Positions 47,726-58,319 of a DNA stretch of 64,000 nt are shown here, in pieces (the stretch's first letter is position 1; the number at the start of each line of letters is the position of its first letter). The position numbers were made by a program, and so were the translations under genes. This DNA comes from Atopomonas hussainii (lineage in GTDB: Bacteria > Pseudomonadota > Gammaproteobacteria > Pseudomonadales > Pseudomonadaceae), in the NCBI RefSeq assembly GCF_900109735.1, contig NZ_FOAS01000004.1, positions 1-64,000 on the forward strand. Direction: 5' to 3'. The notes under the pieces are model-generated. The model saw nothing but the letters and a program-made list of their open reading frames with translations, was not told the DNA's origin and ran no database searches.

Positions 47726-48307
47726 ATGTCACTACTGATTTCCGCCGTACTCGCCCTGCTCGCCATCTGTTTAGTGTGCGGCGCTGTGCTCGGCTACGCC
47801 GCCATCCGCTTCCGCGTGGAAGGCAACCCGATTGTCGAGCAGATCAACGGCCTGCTACCGCAAACCCAGTGCGGTCAATGCGGCTACCCCGGCTGCAAGC
47901 CCTACGCCGAAGCCATTGCCGGCGGCGACAAGATCAACAAGTGCCCACCCGGCGGCCAAGCCACTGTGCAAGCGCTGGCCGATCTGCTGGATGTCGAGCC
48001 GGAACCGCTAGACGCCGAAGGTGGCGAGAAGCCGCCGATGGTCGCGGTGATTCGCGAGGCCGAATGCATCGGCTGCACTAAGTGCATTCAAGCCTGCCCG
48101 ATTGATGCCATCGTCGGCGCCGCGCGGCAGATGCACACCGTGATCGCCAGCGAATGTACCGGCTGCGACCTGTGCGTCGAGCCCTGCCCGGTGGATTGCA
48201 TCGACATGGTGCCGCTACCGACCACCAGCAAAAACTGGAAATGGCAGCTGCCCAACCAAGCCCCACAACTGATCGCCACCGACGCTGGACGAGGAGAAGC
48301 TGCATGA
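47726..48307 (+). CDS. rnfB: Electron transport complex subunit RnfB
   Basis: The 193-residue iron-sulphur subunit has an N-terminal membrane anchor. The first cluster motif is '[16 protein letters not shown]...C', and two [4Fe-4S] ferredoxin motifs follow, '[12 protein letters not shown]' and '[12 protein letters not shown]'. It passes electrons between ferredoxin-type donors and the membrane part. Its stop overlaps the rnfC start by four bases (ATGA). Confidence 0.95.
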   Translation: MSLLISAVLALLAICLVCGAVLGYAAIRFRVEGNPIVEQINGLLPQTQCGQCGYPGCKPYAEAIAGGDKINKCPPGGQATVQALADLLDVEPEPLDAEGGEKPPMVAVIREAECIGCTKCIQACPIDAIVGAARQMHTVIASECTGCDLCVEPCPVDCIDMVPLPTTSKNWKWQLPNQAPQLIATDAGRGEAA

Positions 48308-50835
48308 CCGCCCAGCGTATTTGGCCGATTCCCGGCGGCATTCACCCCGCCGAGCACAAGCACGAAAGCACCGCCACACCGATTGCCCAAGCGCCGCTGC
48401 CCAAGCAGCTGATCCTGCCGCTGGCCCAGCACATTGGCGCGCCGGCGTTGCCGTGCGTCGCCATCGGTGAGCGGGTGCTGAAAGGCCAAGTGATCGCCAA
48501 GGCCGATGGCTTTGTCAGCGTGCCAGTGCATGCACCGACCTCCGGCACCGTGAGTTTTATTGGCCCTGCGCCGTACCCGCATGTATCGGGCCTATTGGAA
48601 GAGGCCATCGTCATCGACACCGATGGTCTGGATGAAGCACAGCCGTTTACCCCAGTCGCCGATTTCCGTGAGTGCGAGCCCGCTGAGCTGCTCGAAATCA
48701 TCCGCCAGAGCGGTATCGCCGGCCTTGGCGGTGCAGGCTTTCCCAGCGCGGTAAAACTCAGCGCGCGGCGCCAAGACAAGCTGCACACACTGGTGATTAA
48801 CGGCACCGAGTGCGAGCCGTACATCACCGCCGACGACATGCTGATACGCGAGCGCGCCGATGCCATCGTCAGCGGCATCGACATCCTCATGCATATACTC
48901 AAGCCGCAAGAAGTCTTACTCGGCATCGAGGACAACAAGCCGCAAGCCATCGCCGCGCTGCGCATGGCCACCAGCGGCACGCCGATCAAGGTCGTGGTGT
49001 TCCCGACTAAATACCCGTCCGGCGGCGAAAAACAGCTGATCCAAATTCTTACCGGCCGCGAAGTACCGACAGGTGGCTTACCGGCAGATATCGGCATCGT
49101 TTGCCAGAACGTCGGCACCTGCGAGGCGATTGCCCGCGCGGTGCTCGAAGGTCGCCCGCTGATCAGCCGCATCACCACCCTGACTGGCGCTGCACTGGCG
49201 CGTCGGCAGAACGTCGAGTGCCTGATCGGCACACCTGTGCGCGACTTGCTGGATTACGCCGGCTTTAACCCGCAGCAATTACAGCGCTTGGTGATGGGCG
49301 GCCCGATGATGGGCTTTACCCTGCCCAACCTCGACGTGCCGGTGGTGAAAACCACCAACTGCCTGTTGGCCGGCGATAGCCGCGAGCTACCCACCCCAGC
49401 GCCAGCGCAGCCGTGTATTCGCTGTGGCGAATGCATGCACGCCTGCCCGGCCAGCCTGCTGCCGCAGCAGCTGTTCTTCTTCGCCCAAGGCAAGGAGTAC
49501 GAGCAGCTCAAGGCCCAGCACCTGTTCGACTGCATCGAGTGCGGCGCCTGCGCCTATGTGTGCCCGTCGAGCATCCCGTTGGTGCAGTACTACCGCGCCG
49601 CCAAGGGCGAAATTCGCGAGCTGGAACAAAAGCACCAGAAGGCCGAGCACTCCAAGGTACGCTTTGAAAATCGCCAAGAGCGCCTGCGTCTGGAAGAAGA
49701 GCGCAAAGAAGCCGAACGCAAAGCCCGCCTTGAACGCGCCGCTGCGCTAAAAGCCGAGCAGGCGCAAGCCGCCGACACCCCGCAGGCCGACATCGCCCGC
49801 GTGCAGGCACAAAGCGCCAGCGCCGGTTTAAGCGATGCGCAGAAGAAGGCCAAGATCGAAGTATCGATGGCCCGCGCCCAGCTGAAAAAAGCCGAGAAAC
49901 AACTCGCCGCCAACGACACGCCTGAGCTGCAAAGCCAAGTCGCCGAGCTGCGCGATGCACTGAGCAAAGCCGAGCAGACGCTGAGCCAGCTGGAGCAACA
50001 AGTCGCCAGCGCCCCCGCAGCGCCTGCCCCGGCAGCCAGCGACAACACGGAAGCGCTGAAAAAGGCCAAGATCCAAACCGCCATGGCTCGTGCCCAGCTG
50101 AAGAAAGCTGAGAAAGCCGCCGGCGAAGCACCGAGCGCCGAGCAACAGACAGAGATCGAGCAACTCCAGCAAGCCCTCGCGCAGGCCGAACAAGCCCAAG
50201 CCGCGCTAGAACAAGCACCGAGCGCACCGGCCGCCGCACCAGCCGCCAACGACACCGTCGACGCGCTGAAAAAAGCCAAGATCCAAACCGCCATGGCCCG
50301 TGCGCAGCTGAAGAAAGCTGAGAAAGCCGCCGGTGAGGCACCGAGTGCCGAGCAACAGGAAGAGATCGAGCAGCTCCAGCAAGCACTGGCGCAAGCCGTA
50401 CAAGCCCAAGCTGCACTTGAACAAGCACCCAGCGCACCGGCCGCAGCAGCACCTGCGAACAACAACGTCGACGCGCTGAAAAAAGCCAAAGTGCAACTGG
50501 CCATGGCCCGCGCCCAACTGAAAAAGGCCGAGAAAGCCGGCGCCGACGAAGCCGAGTTACAGAGCTTGCAACAAGCCCTGCAAGAGGCCGAAGCCGCGCT
50601 GCACAGCGCCGAAAACAGCAGCAACAAACCCGCCCCCGAGCATGTGCTGGTGAACAAAAGCGGTGTCGATGAACAAACCCGTCAGCGCAAAACCGAACTG
50701 GCCCTGGCCCGCGCTGCGCTGAAAAAAGCCCAGCGCGCCTTAGAGGCCGGCGATGCCGACGCGCAAGCGGCCGTCAGCGAGGCACAGGCACGCATCAGCG
50801 CTGCCGAAGCCGCACTGGCCGAACTGACCGAATAA
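48304..50835 (+). CDS. rnfC: Electron transport complex subunit RnfC with repetitive C-terminus
   Basis: The 843-residue peripheral subunit has an N-terminal barrel-like part ('[14 protein letters not shown]'), the NADH/FMN-binding complex I 51 kDa-like domain ('[16 protein letters not shown]', '[14 protein letters not shown]'), an SLBB part and two [4Fe-4S] motifs ('[12 protein letters not shown]', '[12 protein letters not shown]'). From about residue 510 it carries at least five Ala/Lys/Glu-rich repeats of the type '[20 protein letters not shown]', likely a long coiled helix. Such tails occur in gammaproteobacterial RnfC/RsxC but vary in length. Start ATG overlaps the rnfB stop. Confidence 0.95.
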   Translation: MTAQRIWPIPGGIHPAEHKHESTATPIAQAPLPKQLILPLAQHIGAPALPCVAIGERVLKGQVIAKADGFVSVPVHAPTSGTVSFIGPAPYPHVSGLLEEAIVIDTDGLDEAQPFTPVADFRECEPAELLEIIRQSGIAGLGGAGFPSAVKLSARRQDKLHTLVINGTECEPYITADDMLIRERADAIVSGIDILMHILKPQEVLLGIEDNKPQAIAALRMATSGTPIKVVVFPTKYPSGGEKQLIQILTGREVPTGGLPADIGIVCQNVGTCEAIARAVLEGRPLISRITTLTGAALARRQNVECLIGTPVRDLLDYAGFNPQQLQRLVMGGPMMGFTLPNLDVPVVKTTNCLLAGDSRELPTPAPAQPCIRCGECMHACPASLLPQQLFFFAQGKEYEQLKAQHLFDCIECGACAYVCPSSIPLVQYYRAAKGEIRELEQKHQKAEHSKVRFENRQERLRLEEERKEAERKARLERAAALKAEQAQAADTPQADIARVQAQSASAGLSDAQKKAKIEVSMARAQLKKAEKQLAANDTPELQSQVAELRDALSKAEQTLSQLEQQVASAPAAPAPAASDNTEALKKAKIQTAMARAQLKKAEKAAGEAPSAEQQTEIEQLQQALAQAEQAQAALEQAPSAPAAAPAANDTVDALKKAKIQTAMARAQLKKAEKAAGEAPSAEQQEEIEQLQQALAQAVQAQAALEQAPSAPAAAAPANNNVDALKKAKVQLAMARAQLKKAEKAGADEAELQSLQQALQEAEAALHSAENSSNKPAPEHVLVNKSGVDEQTRQRKTELALARAALKKAQRALEAGDADAQAAVSEAQARISAAEAALAELTE
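50050..50535 (+). repeat. In-frame tandem repeats within rnfC
   Basis: Near-identical units start at about 50050, 50263 and 50467, each with 'ALKKAK...[12 protein letters not shown]', about 71 and 68 codons apart. Weaker copies lie at about 49834 and 50690. DNA identity is high between the first two, which suggests recent expansion or gene conversion. Confidence 0.8.
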
Positions 50836-50845
50836 CGGAGCACCC

Positions 50846-51916
50846 ATGGCGCTGCTACGCATTACCTCGCCCCACGCCCACGGCCGCAACCGTACCCAAA
50901 CGGTGATGCTGCATGTCCTCTTGGCTTGTCTGCCGGGCATTCTCGCCCTGACGTGGCTATTTGGTTTTGGCACCTTAATCAACCTGCTCTGGGCCAGTGC
51001 CTTGGCCCTAAGCTTCGAAGCGCTGGTGCTGCTGGCCCGCCGTCGCCCGCTGAGCTTCTTCCTGCAAGATGGCAGCGCCGTGGTCACCGCTGTGCTGCTG
51101 GCCATGGCACTGCCGCCCTTCGCGCCGTGGTGGCTCACCCTGATTGCCGTGGGCTTTGCCATGATCTTTGGTAAGCACTTATTTGGCGGCCTTGGCCAGA
51201 ACCCGTTTAACCCGGCCATGCTCGGCTACGTGGTGGCGCTGATTTCCTTCCCGGTAGAGATGACCAGCTGGCCCGCTGCACGCGACATGGCGCTGCTCAC
51301 CAACGGCGCGATCCAACCCACCTTGGGCCTGTGGGACGCCATCGTGCGCATCTTCGCCGGCGGCGCTGGTCTGCCAGATGCTTGGGCACACGCCACGGCG
51401 CTGGATACCCTGAAGATCAATAACAGCCTAACCATCAGCGAGCTGTGGGCTAGCCACCCGGAATTTGGTTGGCTGGGCGGTCGCGGCGTCGAGGCGGTGA
51501 ATCTGGCGTTTCTCGCCGGCGGTCTGTATCTGCTAGCTCGTCATATCATCACGTGGCATGCGCCGGTGGGCATGCTACTGGGCCTCAGCGTAATGAGCCT
51601 GCTGTTCTGGAGTGGCTCGGGCTCGGACTCCAATGGTTCGCCGCTGTTTCACCTACTCACCGGCGCCACTATGCTCGGCGCGTTTTTCATCGTCACCGAC
51701 CCAGTCTCCGGCGCCACCAGTAACAAGGGCCGTTTTATCTTTGGCCTGTGCGTCGGCGCCTTGGTGTACATCATCCGCACGTGGGGCGGTTATCCCGACG
51801 GCGTGGCCTTTGCCGTGCTGCTGATGAACCTTGCCGCGCCGACCATCGACTACTACACCCGACCGCGCACCTACGGGCACAGCTCGCCCAGCCGCGGCCC
51901 GAACCTAGGTAACTGA
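50846..51916 (+). CDS. rnfD: Electron transport complex subunit RnfD
   Basis: The 356-residue membrane protein belongs to the RnfD/NqrB family, with about ten helices. Conserved blocks are '[16 protein letters not shown]' and '[17 protein letters not shown]'; the threonine in SGAT is the expected covalent FMN site. It contributes to the ion path. It starts 10 bases after rnfC. Confidence 0.94.
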   Translation: MALLRITSPHAHGRNRTQTVMLHVLLACLPGILALTWLFGFGTLINLLWASALALSFEALVLLARRRPLSFFLQDGSAVVTAVLLAMALPPFAPWWLTLIAVGFAMIFGKHLFGGLGQNPFNPAMLGYVVALISFPVEMTSWPAARDMALLTNGAIQPTLGLWDAIVRIFAGGAGLPDAWAHATALDTLKINNSLTISELWASHPEFGWLGGRGVEAVNLAFLAGGLYLLARHIITWHAPVGMLLGLSVMSLLFWSGSGSDSNGSPLFHLLTGATMLGAFFIVTDPVSGATSNKGRFIFGLCVGALVYIIRTWGGYPDGVAFAVLLMNLAAPTIDYYTRPRTYGHSSPSRGPNLGN

Positions 51917-51917
51917 G

Positions 51918-52556
51918 ATGCAGACGGGTTCTTCGATTATTCGCAACAGCCTGATTCTCGGCGCATTTGCCATAGCCACGGTGGGCAGTGTGGCGGCGAT
52001 CAAGCTCGGCACCGCCGAGCGCATCGCTGCCGCCGAGCGCGAGGCACAGCACAAGGCGCTGAATGAGCTCATCCCCAGCGAGCGGCATGACAACGACATG
52101 CTCGCCGACACCCTGCCCTTGGCGGTCGACCCACTGCTGGGCAATCGCCGTCCGCTTGAGGCCAACCGTGCGCGCCTGAACGGCCAAGTCAGCGCCGTGA
52201 TCCTGCCGGTGACCGCGCCCGATGGCTACAGCGGCTCAATCCAGTTGCTGGTGGCGATCAACGCCGACGGCACCTTGGCCGGCGTGCGCGTGGTCAGTCA
52301 CAAAGAAACCCCGGGACTTGGCGATAAGATCGAGCTGAGCAAAACACCGTGGATTCTCGGTTTTAACGGCCTAAGCCTCACCAATCCCAACGAGAGCGGC
52401 TGGGCGGTGAAAAAAGACGGCGGCCAGTTTGATGCCTTCGCCGGTGCGACAATCACCCCGCGCGCGGTGGTCGGCGCCGTGCAGCGCGCCCTGCAGTACT
52501 TCGCCCGCGAGCGCCAACCGCTGCTCGCCGTAACGGAGGAAAAACCTCGTGGCTAA
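51918..52556 (+). CDS. rnfG: Electron transport complex subunit RnfG
   Basis: The 212-residue protein has one N-terminal membrane helix and a periplasmic FMN-binding domain. The FMN is attached at the threonine of '[12 protein letters not shown]'; '[13 protein letters not shown]' is the other family block. It starts one base after the rnfD stop and overlaps rnfE by eight bases. Confidence 0.94.
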   Translation: MQTGSSIIRNSLILGAFAIATVGSVAAIKLGTAERIAAAEREAQHKALNELIPSERHDNDMLADTLPLAVDPLLGNRRPLEANRARLNGQVSAVILPVTAPDGYSGSIQLLVAINADGTLAGVRVVSHKETPGLGDKIELSKTPWILGFNGLSLTNPNESGWAVKKDGGQFDAFAGATITPRAVVGAVQRALQYFARERQPLLAVTEEKPRG

Positions 52557-53265
52557 CACCAGCTTTCGCGACATCACCGTTAACGGCCTGTGGAAGAACA
52601 ACCCCGGTCTAGTACAGCTACTCGGCTTATGTCCGCTGCTGGGGGTGACTAACTCGACGGTCAACGCCTTAGGCCTAGCGCTCGCCACCGCCTTGGTACT
52701 GACCTGCTCGAACATCGCCGTATCGCTGATTCGCTCGGCGGTTACCGACGCCGTGCGTTTGCCCGCGTTTGTGATGATCATCGCCGCGCTGACCACCTGC
52801 ACCGAACTGCTGATGCAGGCCTTTACTTACGAGCTGTACCAGATCCTCGGTATTTTTATTCCGTTGATCACCACCAACTGCATCATCCTCGGCCGCGCCG
52901 ATGCGTTTGCGGCGAAGAACCCGGTGAGCCACGCCGCCCTCGACGGTTTTATGATGGGCGTTGGCTTCGGCGCCGTGCTGCTGGCTATCGGCATGCTGCG
53001 CGAGCTACTGGGCAGCGGCACGCTGTTCGCCAATATGCAGCTGCTCCTGGGCCCGATGGCCAGTGGTTGGACCATGCAGCCCTTTGGCGCGAGCTACCAA
53101 GGCTTCTTACTGGCGATTCTGCCGCCGGGCGCCTTCTTGGTATTGGGTCTGTTGATCGCGCTGAAAAACATCATCGACGACCGTCTCGAAGCCCGTGCCA
53201 AAGCCGCCGCCGTGGACGCCCCGAAAGTTAGCCGTCGGGTGCGCGTCACCGGGGTGATCGAATAA
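52549..53265 (+). CDS. rnfE: Electron transport complex subunit RnfE
   Basis: The 238-residue membrane subunit is paralogous to RnfA. It has six helices and the blocks '[20 protein letters not shown]' and '[18 protein letters not shown]' with the conserved cysteines. It closes the Rnf operon; nth follows 43 bases later, the usual order in gammaproteobacteria. Confidence 0.94.
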   Translation: MANTSFRDITVNGLWKNNPGLVQLLGLCPLLGVTNSTVNALGLALATALVLTCSNIAVSLIRSAVTDAVRLPAFVMIIAALTTCTELLMQAFTYELYQILGIFIPLITTNCIILGRADAFAAKNPVSHAALDGFMMGVGFGAVLLAIGMLRELLGSGTLFANMQLLLGPMASGWTMQPFGASYQGFLLAILPPGAFLVLGLLIALKNIIDDRLEARAKAAAVDAPKVSRRVRVTGVIE

Positions 53266-53308
53266 CCAGCTGGGCCCAGCCCAGCCCACACCGCTTGCGA
53301 GCCTGCCG

Positions 53309-53944
53309 ATGAACGCCGCCAAACGCCTGGAAATCTTTCAGCGCCTGCACGCCGACAACCCCAACCCGACTACCGAGCTGGCCTACAGCAACGCCTTCGA
53401 GCTACTGATTGCGGTGATTCTCTCGGCGCAAGCCACCGACGTGGGGGTGAACAAGGCCACCGCCAAGCTGTTCCCCGTCGCCAACACGCCAGAGGCCATC
53501 TATGCCTTGGGCTATGAGGGCCTCTGCGAATACATCAAAACCATCGGCCTGTACCCCAGCAAAGCCAAGAACGTTATCGAGACTTGCCGCTTGCTGGTCG
53601 AGCGGCATAACAGCCAAGTGCCGGATACCCGCGAGGCGCTCGAAGCGCTGCCCGGCGTCGGGCGTAAAACCGCCAACGTGGTGCTCAACACCGCCTTTCG
53701 CCAGCCGGCGATGGCGGTGGATACGCATATCTTCCGCGTCAGCAACCGCACCGGCATTGCACCGGGTAAAAACGTGCTGGAAGTGGAGAAAAAACTGCTC
53801 AAGTTTGTGCCCAAAGATTTCCTGCTAGATGCCCATCACTGGCTGATTCTGCATGGCCGCTACGTGTGCAAAGCCCGTAAGCCACAATGCGGCAGCTGTC
53901 GCATCGAAGACCTCTGCGAGTTCAAGCAAAAGAGCATTGATTAA
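53309..53944 (+). CDS. nth: Endonuclease III
   Basis: This 211-residue DNA glycosylase/AP lyase removes oxidised pyrimidines. The helix-hairpin-helix 'LPGVGRKTANVVLNTAF' carries the catalytic lysine, and the catalytic aspartate follows in 'AVDTHIFRV'. Four cysteines in 'CKARKPQCGSCRIEDLC' bind the [4Fe-4S] cluster. It is probably transcribed with the rnf genes. Confidence 0.96.
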   Translation: MNAAKRLEIFQRLHADNPNPTTELAYSNAFELLIAVILSAQATDVGVNKATAKLFPVANTPEAIYALGYEGLCEYIKTIGLYPSKAKNVIETCRLLVERHNSQVPDTREALEALPGVGRKTANVVLNTAFRQPAMAVDTHIFRVSNRTGIAPGKNVLEVEKKLLKFVPKDFLLDAHHWLILHGRYVCKARKPQCGSCRIEDLCEFKQKSID

Positions 53945-53969
53945 AAAAAGCTTGAAATTTGTTTTTTTT
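53943..53969 (+). terminator. A/T hairpin after nth
   Basis: Seven A residues (53943-53949) can pair with the run of T at 53962-53969 around a 12-base loop. It lies directly at the nth stop, and is part of an unusually AT-rich 50 bases. Confidence 0.45.
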
Positions 53970-53985
53970 GATTAAAAAAAACTTT

Positions 53986-54014
53986 TTGTCGCGCTCGTAC
54001 TTTGTCGTTATAAG
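53986..54014 (+). promoter_or_regulatory. Sigma-70-like promoter of the PA3496-like gene
   Basis: TTGTCG (53986-53991) and TATAAG (54009-54014) are 17 bases apart. Transcription would begin about 30 bases before the start codon. Confidence 0.55.
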
Positions 54015-54050
54015 GACGCCGAAAAGCCCTTGATCTTTAAGGAGTCCGTT

Positions 54051-54242
54051 ATGGCAGGCAGCGATTCCGATATCGACTTCGAAGATAGCTTCGATGGCGA
54101 TGATGACAACGACAGCAAAGCCGCTGAAACCAGCAGCAGTGCCAACAGTAAAAGCAACAACCTGACCAAGCGTCGGCAGATCGACAACATGCTTGCCGAA
54201 CGGCGTTTACAGAAGCAAATCAGCGATTACGACTTCGACTGA
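54051..54242 (+). CDS. PA3496-family small acidic protein
   Basis: The 63-residue protein is rich in Asp and Ser in its first half ('SDIDFEDSFDGDDDND') and basic in its second ('LTKRRQIDNMLAERRLQKQ'), ending 'ISDYDFD'. This matches the small PA3496-type proteins found after nth in Pseudomonas and named putative envelope integrity proteins; their function is not proven. The ATG at 54051 has AAGGAG seven bases upstream; an in-frame TTG at 54030 is unlikely. Confidence 0.8.
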   Translation: MAGSDSDIDFEDSFDGDDDNDSKAAETSSSANSKSNNLTKRRQIDNMLAERRLQKQISDYDFD

Positions 54243-54259
54243 GGCGCTGGCTAAGCCCT

Positions 54260-54297
54260 AAACAACAACCCCGCCAGCTGGCGGGGTTGTTGTTTAG
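54260..54297. terminator. Perfect palindrome terminator, bidirectional
   Basis: An 18-base arm (54260-54277) is exactly complementary to the next 18 bases (54278-54295). It lies between the convergent PA3496-like gene and gloA and has T-rich ends in both directions. Confidence 0.9.
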
Positions 54298-54305
54298 ATT
54301 CAGGC

Positions 54306-54698
54306 TTAATCGGCTCGCTTGGGCGACAGCAGCTCAATCTTGTAGCCATCGGGGTCTTCGACAAAGGCCAGAATACTCGTGCCATGCAGCATCGGCCCCG
54401 GCTCACGGGTGATCTTGCCGCCACGCGCGCGAATATCTTCGCAAGCCTTGTAGACATCCTGCACCTCTAGGGCGATATGGCCATAACCATTGCCCAAATC
54501 GTAGCGCTCGATGTCCCAGTTATGGGTCAGCTCAATCACGGTGTTTTCGGCTTCGTTGCCGTAGCCAATAAACGCCAGGGTGAACTTCCCTTCGGGGTAG
54601 TCTTTGCGGCGCAGTAGGGTCATCCCCAGCACCTCTGTGTAAAAGGCGATGGATTTATCCAAGTCACCCACGCGCAGCATGGTGTGCAGTAAACGCAT
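54306..54698 (-). CDS. gloA: Lactoylglutathione lyase (glyoxalase I)
   Basis: GloA converts the methylglyoxal-glutathione adduct to lactoylglutathione. The 130-residue protein has the metal ligands spread over '[18 protein letters not shown]', '[10 protein letters not shown]', 'GYGHIALEV' and '[12 protein letters not shown]'. It is the short, nickel-type form. The ATG at 54698 has AAGGAG upstream; 20 extra codons in frame are not used. It lies downstream of the argG terminator. Confidence 0.95.
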   Translation of the reverse strand: MRLLHTMLRVGDLDKSIAFYTEVLGMTLLRRKDYPEGKFTLAFIGYGNEAENTVIELTHNWDIERYDLGNGYGHIALEVQDVYKACEDIRARGGKITREPGPMLHGTSILAFVEDPDGYKIELLSPKRAD

Positions 54699-54717
54699 GT
54701 TGGTTCTCCTTAAATGA

Positions 54718-54744
54718 CAAAGCCTCGGGATCACCGAGGCTTTG
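54718..54744 (-). terminator. Terminator of argG
   Basis: An 11-bp stem (54718-54728/54734-54744) lies between argG and gloA, both leftward. The repeat copy 2 separates it from the argG stop codon, as at phuR. Confidence 0.75.
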
Positions 54745-54764
54745 TGTTCACTCGTCATAGCTTA

Positions 54765-54905
54765 GGAGGCGCTGAGTGAATCGGCGAACGACTCAAGCAC
54801 AAGGCGTACGGAGCGCAGCAACCGAGACATACCTGTTGGTGGGCGAGATTGCGAGCACCGCACAACGCCGTGATTGGGCCGTGCAGCCATTCAATCAAGC
54901 CGCCT
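54765..54905 (-). mobile_element. 141-bp MITE-like repeat, copy 2
   Basis: Aligned base for base, with no gap, to the reverse complement of 18046-18186. On the minus strand it begins right after the TAA stop of argG and is followed by another TAA (before gctatg). Ends are GC-rich inverted repeats. Relative to the upstream gene it has the same orientation as copy 1. Confidence 0.7.
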
Positions 54906-56122
54906 TACAGCAGGTCGCGCCCTTTACCAGCGGCAATCCGCAGACGCAGGGCGTTGAGCTTAATAAAGCCCGCCGCATCGGCCTGATTGTAAGCACCGCC
55001 GTCTTCTTCGAAGGTGGCGATGTTGGCATCGAACAGTGAGTCATCCGACTTACGGCCCACCACAGTCACGTTGCCCTTATACAGCTTCATACGCACAACG
55101 CCGTTCACATTGGCCTGAGAAGCGTCGATCATCTGCTGCAGCATGGTGCGCTCAGGGCTCCACCAGTAGCCGTTGTAGATCAGGCTGGCGTAACGCGGCA
55201 TCAGCTCGTCTTTCAGGTGCGCCACTTCGCGGTCGAGGGTGATCGACTCAATCGCGCGGTGGCCACGCAGCATGATGGTGCCGCCGGGGGTTTCGTAGCA
55301 GCCACGCGACTTCATGCCCACGTAGCGGTTTTCCACGATGTCCAAACGGCCAATGCCGTTCTCGCCACCGATCTTGTTCAGGTGCGCCAACACAGTGGCC
55401 GGGCTCATGTCGACGCCGTCGATGGCGACGATATCGCCCTTGCGGTAGGTCAGTTCAATATAGGTCGGCTGATCTGGAGCGGCTTCTGGCGACTTAGTCC
55501 AGCGCCACATGTCTTCTTCGTGCTCGGTCCACGTATCTTCCAGCACGCCGCCTTCGTAGGAGATGTGCAGCAAGTTGGCGTCCATCGAGTACGGCGACTT
55601 TTTCTTGCCGTGACGCTCAATCGGAATACCGTGCTTCTCGGCGTAATCCATCAGCTTTTCACGCGAGAGCAGATCCCACTCACGCCACGGAGCAATCACT
55701 TTCACACCCGGCTTCAGCGCATAACCGCCCAGCTCGAAACGCACTTGGTCGTTGCCTTTGCCGGTGGCGCCGTGAGAAATGGCGTCAGCGCCGGTTTCGT
55801 TGGCGATCTCGATCAAGCGCTTAGCGATCAGCGGACGCGCGATGGAGGTACCCAGCAGGTACTCGCCTTCGTAGATGGTGTTGGCGCGGAACATCGGGAA
55901 CACGAAGTCACGCACGAATTCTTCGCGCAGGTCTTCGATATAGATTTCTTTCACGCCCAGCGCTTGTGCCTTAGCACGCGCTGGCTCGACTTCTTCACCT
56001 TGGCCCAGATCGGCGGTGAAGGTCACCACTTCGCAGTTGTAGGTATCTTGCAGCCACTTAAGGATGACTGAGGTATCCAAACCACCCGAGTAAGCCAGTA
56101 CCACTTTATTGATTTCGGACAT
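54905..56122 (-). CDS. argG: Argininosuccinate synthase
   Basis: ArgG joins citrulline and aspartate with ATP in arginine synthesis. The 405-residue protein has the P-loop '[18 protein letters not shown]' and the family blocks '[12 protein letters not shown]', '[15 protein letters not shown]' and '[15 protein letters not shown]'. The ATG at 56122 gives the family start; the frame is open to 56200, where it would run into motY. Its stop codon abuts the repeat. Confidence 0.97.
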   Translation of the reverse strand: MSEINKVVLAYSGGLDTSVILKWLQDTYNCEVVTFTADLGQGEEVEPARAKAQALGVKEIYIEDLREEFVRDFVFPMFRANTIYEGEYLLGTSIARPLIAKRLIEIANETGADAISHGATGKGNDQVRFELGGYALKPGVKVIAPWREWDLLSREKLMDYAEKHGIPIERHGKKKSPYSMDANLLHISYEGGVLEDTWTEHEEDMWRWTKSPEAAPDQPTYIELTYRKGDIVAIDGVDMSPATVLAHLNKIGGENGIGRLDIVENRYVGMKSRGCYETPGGTIMLRGHRAIESITLDREVAHLKDELMPRYASLIYNGYWWSPERTMLQQMIDASQANVNGVVRMKLYKGNVTVVGRKSDDSLFDANIATFEEDGGAYNQADAAGFIKLNALRLRIAAGKGRDLL

Positions 56123-56196
56123 GCCGTGAGAACTCCCGCGCACAAACACAAAGGCGGGCATTTTACACGGGTGCGACAGAAATCTCAGCCACCACG

Positions 56197-57111
56197 TCAA
56201 TCCGACAGTGTGGCCTGCTCGGCATCACCGCTGGCCGGCGGTACTAAGGTCTGCTCTGCAACCGGCACTCGACTGAGCTCTAGGCCCACGCGGCGGTTCT
56301 TCGCGCGGTTAGCGGCGGAGTTATTCGGCACCAATGGCTGACGTTCGCCCAAGAAGCGAATCAGCATGCGCTCTTCGGGAATGCCCAAGGCTTTTAAGTA
56401 TTCCCCCACGGCCAAGGCGCGCCGGCGCGACAAGTCGCGGTTGAGCAAGCGATTGCCACTGTTATCGGAGTGCCCTTCGAGGATCACCCGCGTCACGCTG
56501 GGGTCGGCCTTTAAGTAATCGGCGATGATTTCCAGCTTGGCGCGGCCGACTTCTTCGAGGTCATAACCACCGCCGGGAAAACCAATGATGCTGCTTTTAA
56601 TCTGGTCGAAATTCACCGGCAACAGCCCAGCGACGCACTTTAAGTAGTCGTTGTAGGGCGTCATAAAATTGGTCGCCAGCATGCGCACCTCTACCGGCAT
56701 GCCGCCCTTCCACTGCATCTGCTTCACCGCCGCAACGCGGCCTTCCATAAAGCCGGTGAGCAAGCGGCCGGCCTGCTGGTCGTCGGAGGTGAACAGCACG
56801 TCGCCTTCATTGAGCAACACGCTGCCCAAGGCAATATCGCGCAGCGCAGGCCGCCAGTACGGCGCCGCTGCGAACAGCATGGCGCGGCCAGCCTTGATGC
56901 TCGGCTCACGGGGTTTTAGGCGGAATACCGTTGGCTCGCCGGCACGGCGCGCGAATTCGCCGACCCCAAAGTCGGGCACATTTTGACTGAGACGGCACTC
57001 AAACTGATCGCCGCTGGCTTCCCAGCTCGCGTTTTCCAGTCGAGTTTGAAAGGTCAGCGCCATGCTCGGTAGCGACCAGCACAGCAGCATCCCGGTGAGT
57101 ACGCGGTTCAC
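56197..57111 (-). CDS. motY: Flagellar stator-associated protein MotY
   Basis: The 304-residue product has a signal peptide (ending 'PSMA'), an N-terminal MotY domain ('[20 protein letters not shown]') and a C-terminal OmpA-like peptidoglycan-binding domain ('[20 protein letters not shown]', 'RVGLEL'). MotY forms the T ring that holds stators in polar flagella. I use the GTG at 57111, preceded by TGGAG; the ORF runs open to 57240 but the extra residues are not signal-like. Lies between argG and divergent pyrC, as in Pseudomonas. Confidence 0.9.
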   Translation of the reverse strand: MNRVLTGMLLCWSLPSMALTFQTRLENASWEASGDQFECRLSQNVPDFGVGEFARRAGEPTVFRLKPREPSIKAGRAMLFAAAPYWRPALRDIALGSVLLNEGDVLFTSDDQQAGRLLTGFMEGRVAAVKQMQWKGGMPVEVRMLATNFMTPYNDYLKCVAGLLPVNFDQIKSSIIGFPGGGYDLEEVGRAKLEIIADYLKADPSVTRVILEGHSDNSGNRLLNRDLSRRRALAVGEYLKALGIPEERMLIRFLGERQPLVPNNSAANRAKNRRVGLELSRVPVAEQTLVPPASGDAEQATLSD

Positions 57112-57269
57112 GACGAACTCCACAAATTCAGGCTTAGCATGGCTATCGGCCAAGCGGCGTCGATCTTTACCGCGCAAGCGACAGTCGGCACGCGCATGGC
57201 CGCTAGCAGGCTTTTCCGGTAGCATTTGCGCCTGATTCAAGCCCTGATAAAAGCTAAGCAGAGAAGCCC

Positions 57270-58319
57270 ATGACCGAGCGCCTGACCCTGGTTCGCCCCG
57301 ACGACTGGCACATCCACCTGCGCGACGGCGCTGCCTTGCAACAGACCGTTGCCGACGTTGCGCGCACCTTTGGCCGCGCCATCATCATGCCGAACTTGGT
57401 GCCGCCGGTAAAAAACGCCGCGCAAGCTGGCGAATATCGCGAACGCATTCTTGCTCAGCGCCCTGCCGGCAGCGCTTTTGAGCCGCTGATGGTGCTCTAC
57501 CTCACCGACCAAACCAGCCCAGACGATATTCGCGCTGCCAAAGCCTGCGGTTATGTGTATGCCGCCAAGCTGTACCCCGCCGGCGCGACTACCAACTCTG
57601 ACTCCGGCGTGACGCTGATCGACAATATTTTCGCCGTACTGGAAACCATGGCCGAGGTGGGTTTGCCGCTGTTGGTACACGGCGAAGTGACCACGGCAGA
57701 TATCGACGTGTTTGACCGCGAAAAGGTGTTTATCGACCTACACCTGCGCCGCGTGATTGAGCGCTTCCCGACCCTTAAAGTGGTGTTTGAGCACATCACC
57801 ACCGCCGATGCCGTGGCCTTTGTACGCGAAGCGCCGGCCAATGTGGGCGCTACTATCACCGCGCACCACCTGCTGTACAACCGCAACCACATGCTGGTTG
57901 GCGGCATTCGCCCGCACTTCTTCTGCCTGCCGATTTTAAAGCGCAACACCCATCAGCAAGCGCTGTTGGAAGCCGCCACCAGCGGCAACCCGAAGTTCTT
58001 CTTGGGCACCGACTCAGCCCCGCACGCCAAGCACGCTAAAGAAGCGGCTTGCGGCTGCGCCGGCTGTTACACCGCCTACGCGGCCATTGAGCTGTATGCC
58101 GAAGCGTTTGAGCAGATGAACGCACTGGACAAGCTAGAAGGCTTCGCCAGCTTCTTTGGTCCAGACTTCTATGGTCTGCCGCGCCACAGCGACACCATCA
58201 CCTTAGTGCGCGAAGACTGGCAAGCTCCGGCCAGCCTGCCCTTTGGCGATCAGCAAGTGATTCCGCTGCGCGCCGGCGAAACCCTGCGCTGGAAGCTGCT
58301 TGACGGAGGTGTCGCATGA
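57270..58319 (+). CDS. pyrC: Dihydroorotase
   Basis: This 349-residue class II dihydroorotase cyclises carbamoyl-aspartate in pyrimidine synthesis. The zinc ligands are in '[15 protein letters not shown]', '[18 protein letters not shown]' (carboxylated Lys), 'LVHGEVT', 'VFEHITT' and 'GTDSAPH'. It overlaps rnt by four bases (ATGA). Confidence 0.96.
   Translation: MTERLTLVRPDDWHIHLRDGAALQQTVADVARTFGRAIIMPNLVPPVKNAAQAGEYRERILAQRPAGSAFEPLMVLYLTDQTSPDDIRAAKACGYVYAAKLYPAGATTNSDSGVTLIDNIFAVLETMAEVGLPLLVHGEVTTADIDVFDREKVFIDLHLRRVIERFPTLKVVFEHITTADAVAFVREAPANVGATITAHHLLYNRNHMLVGGIRPHFFCLPILKRNTHQQALLEAATSGNPKFFLGTDSAPHAKHAKEAACGCAGCYTAYAAIELYAEAFEQMNALDKLEGFASFFGPDFYGLPRHSDTITLVREDWQAPASLPFGDQQVIPLRAGETLRWKLLDGGVA

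Noticed and set aside
49590-50657. 355-residue minus-strand ORF with Ser/Ala/Cys repeats
   Set aside because: It is the antisense reading of the rnfC repeats.
49834-50720. CRISPR-like periodic repeats
   Set aside because: The period is about 70 codons, in frame and inside rnfC. No short identical repeats with unique spacers were seen anywhere in the window.
54776-55039. 87-residue plus-strand ORF
   Set aside because: It begins inside the repeat and continues antisense in argG, with no ribosome site.
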